Assembly (NCBI GenBank): GCA_902491055.1 | Contig: CABUGI010000021.1 | Span: forward strand, 1-24,118 | From: an uncultured Collinsella sp. | Lineage (GTDB): Bacteria; Actinomycetota; Coriobacteriia; Coriobacteriales; Coriobacteriaceae | Length of the DNA stretch: 24,118 nucleotides | Direction: 5' to 3' | Position numbers and translations under genes: made by a program | The notes under the pieces: generated by a model | Seen by the model: the letters and a program-made list of their open reading frames with translations, nothing else | Database searches by the model: none | Told to the model about the DNA's origin: nothing | Shown here: piece after piece, positions 22,305 to 24,118 of the stretch | Layout of the letters: each line of letters opens with the position of its first letter | Numbering within the stretch: position 1 is the stretch's first letter

Positions 22305-22807
22305 TGCTTGCCCCTAAGCGTATTCTTCACCGCAAGGTGCAGCGTGGCTCCATGAAGGGCCAGGCCAAGGGTAATACCGAGCTGCATTTCGGCGAGTTTG
22401 GTATCCAGGCTCTCGAGGCCCATTGGATCACCAACCGTCAGATCGAGGCCGCTCGTATTGCCATGACCCGCTACATGAAGCGTGGCGGTCGTGTCTACAT
22501 CACGATCTTCCCCGATAAGCCCATCACCAAGAAGCCTGCCGAGACTCGCATGGGTTCTGGTAAGGGTAACCCCGAGGAGTGGGTGGCCGTCGTCAAGCCC
22601 GGCCGCATCATGTTCGAGGTCAAGGGTGTTCCCGAGGAGGTCGCTCGCGAGGCTCTGCGTCTTGCGCAGCACAAGCTCCCCATCAAGACCAAGATTGTTG
22701 CTGCTAAGAACGCTGAGCAGCGCATCGAGAAGGAGATGGCTGAGGAGGCCGCTCTCGAGGCCAAGTGGGCTGCTGAGGACGCCGCCGCCGCCAAGGAGGA
22801 GAACTAA
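22304..22807 (+). CDS. rplP: 50S ribosomal protein L16 with C-terminal extension
   Basis: L16 helps position tRNA at the A site of the large subunit. The GTG start at 22304 overlaps the rpsC stop; MLAPKRILHRKVQRGS and the RYMKRGGRVYITIFPDKP region are standard. The core ends near residue 138. A further stretch of about 29 residues, dominated by Glu, Ala and Lys and ending KEEN, makes the protein 167 residues against the usual 135-145. The extension looks helical and acidic and would probably reach out of the ribosome. The stop overlaps rpmC (TAATG). Confidence 0.96.
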   Translation: MLAPKRILHRKVQRGSMKGQAKGNTELHFGEFGIQALEAHWITNRQIEAARIAMTRYMKRGGRVYITIFPDKPITKKPAETRMGSGKGNPEEWVAVVKPGRIMFEVKGVPEEVAREALRLAQHKLPIKTKIVAAKNAEQRIEKEMAEEAALEAKWAAEDAAAAKEEN

Positions 22808-23022
22808 TGAAGCCCGCAGAGATTCGTGAGCTCTCGGACGCTCAGCTCGTTGAGAAGCTGAAGGAAATGCGCGCCGAGCTCTTTAACCTTCGTTTCCAGA
22901 TGGCCACCAGCCAGCTGGACAACACCGCTCGCGTCAACACCGTGAAGAAGGACATCGCTCGCGTCCTCACGGAGCAGCGCGCCCGCGAGATCGCAGCGGA
23001 GAAGTCCGCTGTCGCCGAGTAG
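22807..23022 (+). CDS. rpmC: 50S ribosomal protein L29
   Basis: The 71-residue two-helix protein sits by the tunnel exit next to L23. MKPAEIRELSDAQLVEKLKE, then ELFNLRFQMATSQLDNTARV, is typical of the family. It overlaps the rplP stop by one base, so translation is coupled. The C-terminus is slightly longer than average (an AAEKSAVAE tail). Confidence 0.96.
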   Translation: MKPAEIRELSDAQLVEKLKEMRAELFNLRFQMATSQLDNTARVNTVKKDIARVLTEQRAREIAAEKSAVAE

Positions 23023-23038
23023 GACCTAAGGAGAGAAC

Positions 23039-23299
23039 ATGACTGATTCGCGTAACTCGCGTAAGGTCCGTACGGGTGTCGTTACCTCCGTCTCCGGTGC
23101 CAAGACCATCGTTGTCACCATCACCGAGCGCAAGCGTCACCCCAAGTACGGCAAGATGATGACCAGCTCCAAGAAGCTGCACGCTCACGACGAGGAGTGC
23201 ACGGCTGGCGTGGGCGACACCGTCCGCGTTATGGAGACCCGTCCTATGTCCAAGATGAAGCGTTGGCGCCTCATCGAGGTCGTCGAGCGCGCTAAATAA
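23039..23299 (+). CDS. rpsQ: 30S ribosomal protein S17
   Basis: This 86-residue OB-fold protein binds 16S rRNA early in assembly. RKVRTGVVTSVSGAKTIVV at the start, then HPKYGKMMTSSKKLHAHDEE and ETRPMSKMKRWRLIEVVERA near the end, are the S17 signature. AAGGAGA lies 6 bp upstream. It is the last gene of the S10-type unit; a 118-bp gap follows. Confidence 0.97.
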   Translation: MTDSRNSRKVRTGVVTSVSGAKTIVVTITERKRHPKYGKMMTSSKKLHAHDEECTAGVGDTVRVMETRPMSKMKRWRLIEVVERAK

Positions 23300-23417
23300 G
23301 CAGTCGCTCTTACGACTTGTACGTTTCCGAAGATGTGCGTATGCCTGGCTTGCATACCACGGGCCGTATAAAGGCTGCGCACCTCTCTTCGGTTCTTAGT
23401 TCGGAGGAACATCTACC
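23300..23417 (+). promoter_or_regulatory. Promoter and nested leader structure before rplN (S10/spc boundary)
   Basis: TTGTAC (23317-23322) and TATGCC (23340-23345) are 17 bp apart and could form a promoter. The same region can fold into nested stems: CCGAAGA (23327-23333) with TCTTCGG (23386-23392), GTGCG (23335-23339) with CGCAC (23378-23382), and GTATGC (23339-23344) with GCATAC (23352-23357), sharing base 23339 between two stems. In E. coli the spc operon also begins at rplN. Whether the stems form in RNA depends on where transcription starts. Confidence 0.5.
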
Positions 23418-23786
23418 ATGATTCAGATGCAAACCATGCTGAACGTCGCCGACAACTCCGGCGCTCGCAAGATTCGCTGCATCAAGGTGCTTGGCGGTTC
23501 CAAGCGTCGTTATGCAGGCATCGGCGATGTGTTCATCGGTGCTGTCCAGGAGGCTACCCCTGGCGCCAACGTCAAGAAGAAGGACGTTGTCCGTTGCGTC
23601 GTCGTTCGCACCGTTAAGGAGATCCGCCGCAAGGATGGCTCCTACATTCGCTTTGATGAGAACGCCTGCGTTGTCATCAACAACGATGGTTCGCCCGTCG
23701 GCACCCGTATCTTCGGGCCCGTCGCTCGCGAGCTTCGTGACAAGAAGTACATGAAGATCGTCTCGCTCGCTCCCGAGACCCTGTAG
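23418..23786 (+). CDS. rplN: 50S ribosomal protein L14
   Basis: The 122-residue protein (exactly the usual length) lies at the subunit interface. MIQMQTMLNVADNSGARK, VKKKDVVRCVVVRTVKE and the end RELRDKKYMKIVSLAPE are diagnostic. TCGGAGGAA lies before the ATG. It is the first gene of a spc-type unit, after a 118-bp regulatory gap. Confidence 0.97.
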   Translation: MIQMQTMLNVADNSGARKIRCIKVLGGSKRRYAGIGDVFIGAVQEATPGANVKKKDVVRCVVVRTVKEIRRKDGSYIRFDENACVVINNDGSPVGTRIFGPVARELRDKKYMKIVSLAPETL

Positions 23787-23799
23787 TTAGGGGAGATAT

Positions 23800-24105
23800 A
23801 TGTATATCAAGAAGGGCGATAAGGTCCAGGTTCTCTCTGGTAAGGATCGCGGCAAGCAGGGCGTTATCCTGCGTGCTCTCCCCGCCGAGAACAAGGTCGT
23901 TGTCGAGGGCGTTTCGGTCGTCAAGAAGGCCGTCAAGCCCAACGCTGCCAACCAGCAGGGCGGCATCGTTTCGCAGGAGGCTCCCATCGACGCCTCCAAC
24001 GTCAATCTCGTCTGCCCCGAGTGCGGTAAGGTTACCCGCGTCGGTCACGAGAAGGACGGCAAGAACAAGCTGCGCGTCTGCAAGAAGTGCGGCCACAAGT
24101 TCTAA
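23800..24105 (+). CDS. rplX: 50S ribosomal protein L24
   Basis: This 101-residue assembly-initiator protein starts with the KOW motif (KKGDKVQVLSGKDRGKQG) and ends with a four-cysteine CPECGK...CKKCGHKF segment, seen in many bacterial L24 proteins and likely to bind zinc. GGGGAG lies 6 bp upstream. It is complete and ends 13 bp before the window edge; rplE would be expected next. Confidence 0.96.
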   Translation: MYIKKGDKVQVLSGKDRGKQGVILRALPAENKVVVEGVSVVKKAVKPNAANQQGGIVSQEAPIDASNVNLVCPECGKVTRVGHEKDGKNKLRVCKKCGHKF

Positions 24106-24118
24106 GCTGCCCGCAACA

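Overview
The window looks like a chromosomal segment of a high-GC, strictly anaerobic gut actinobacterium, most likely a Coriobacteriia member such as Collinsella. This rests on the fabZ-accC-accDA order with a fused carboxyltransferase, the style of the S10/spc ribosomal proteins, an oxygen-independent sulfatase-maturing enzyme and the abundance of PTS genes. The assignment is inference from protein style, not a database match.

Region 1 (1-6408) is housekeeping and transport. It holds the 3' end of fabZ, accC, and an accD-accA fusion (fatty-acid synthesis), then a lone glucose/beta-glucoside-family PTS EIIC with a terminator, a cation diffusion facilitator and a histidine phosphatase.

Region 2 (about 6388-18002) is an accessory island of about 11.5 kb. 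It is bounded by a 68-bp direct repeat (65/68 identical) made of the end of the phosphatase gene plus the sequence after it. Inside are a remnant that joins the start of agaS to the end of nagA/agaA; two adjacent DeoR-type repressors on the minus strand; a divergent mannose/N-acetylgalactosamine-type PTS operon (IIA, IIB, IIC, IID) preceded by six tandem 9-10 bp repeats; a cytosolic sulfatase; an anaerobic sulfatase-maturing radical SAM enzyme; a second cytosolic sulfatase; an unknown membrane-anchored protein; a broken and an intact TauE/SafE-type exporter; and a decayed second copy of the phosphatase gene. The simplest reading is a pathway that imports a sulfated (amino)sugar through the PTS, removes sulfate inside the cell, and exports the sulfate or sulfite.

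Region 3 (18003-24118) is the S10/spc ribosomal protein cluster: rplC, rplD, rplW, rplB, rpsS, rplV, rpsC, rplP, rpmC, rpsQ, rplN, rplX. rpsJ, which normally comes first, is not upstream of rplC in this window. A near-identical 26-bp promoter-like element lies before rplC and again before rplB, with a terminator-like hairpin between rplW and rplB. The cluster therefore appears to be read as at least three units, the third starting at rplN after a structured 118-bp gap.

No tRNA, rRNA, CRISPR array, integrase or transposase was recognised.
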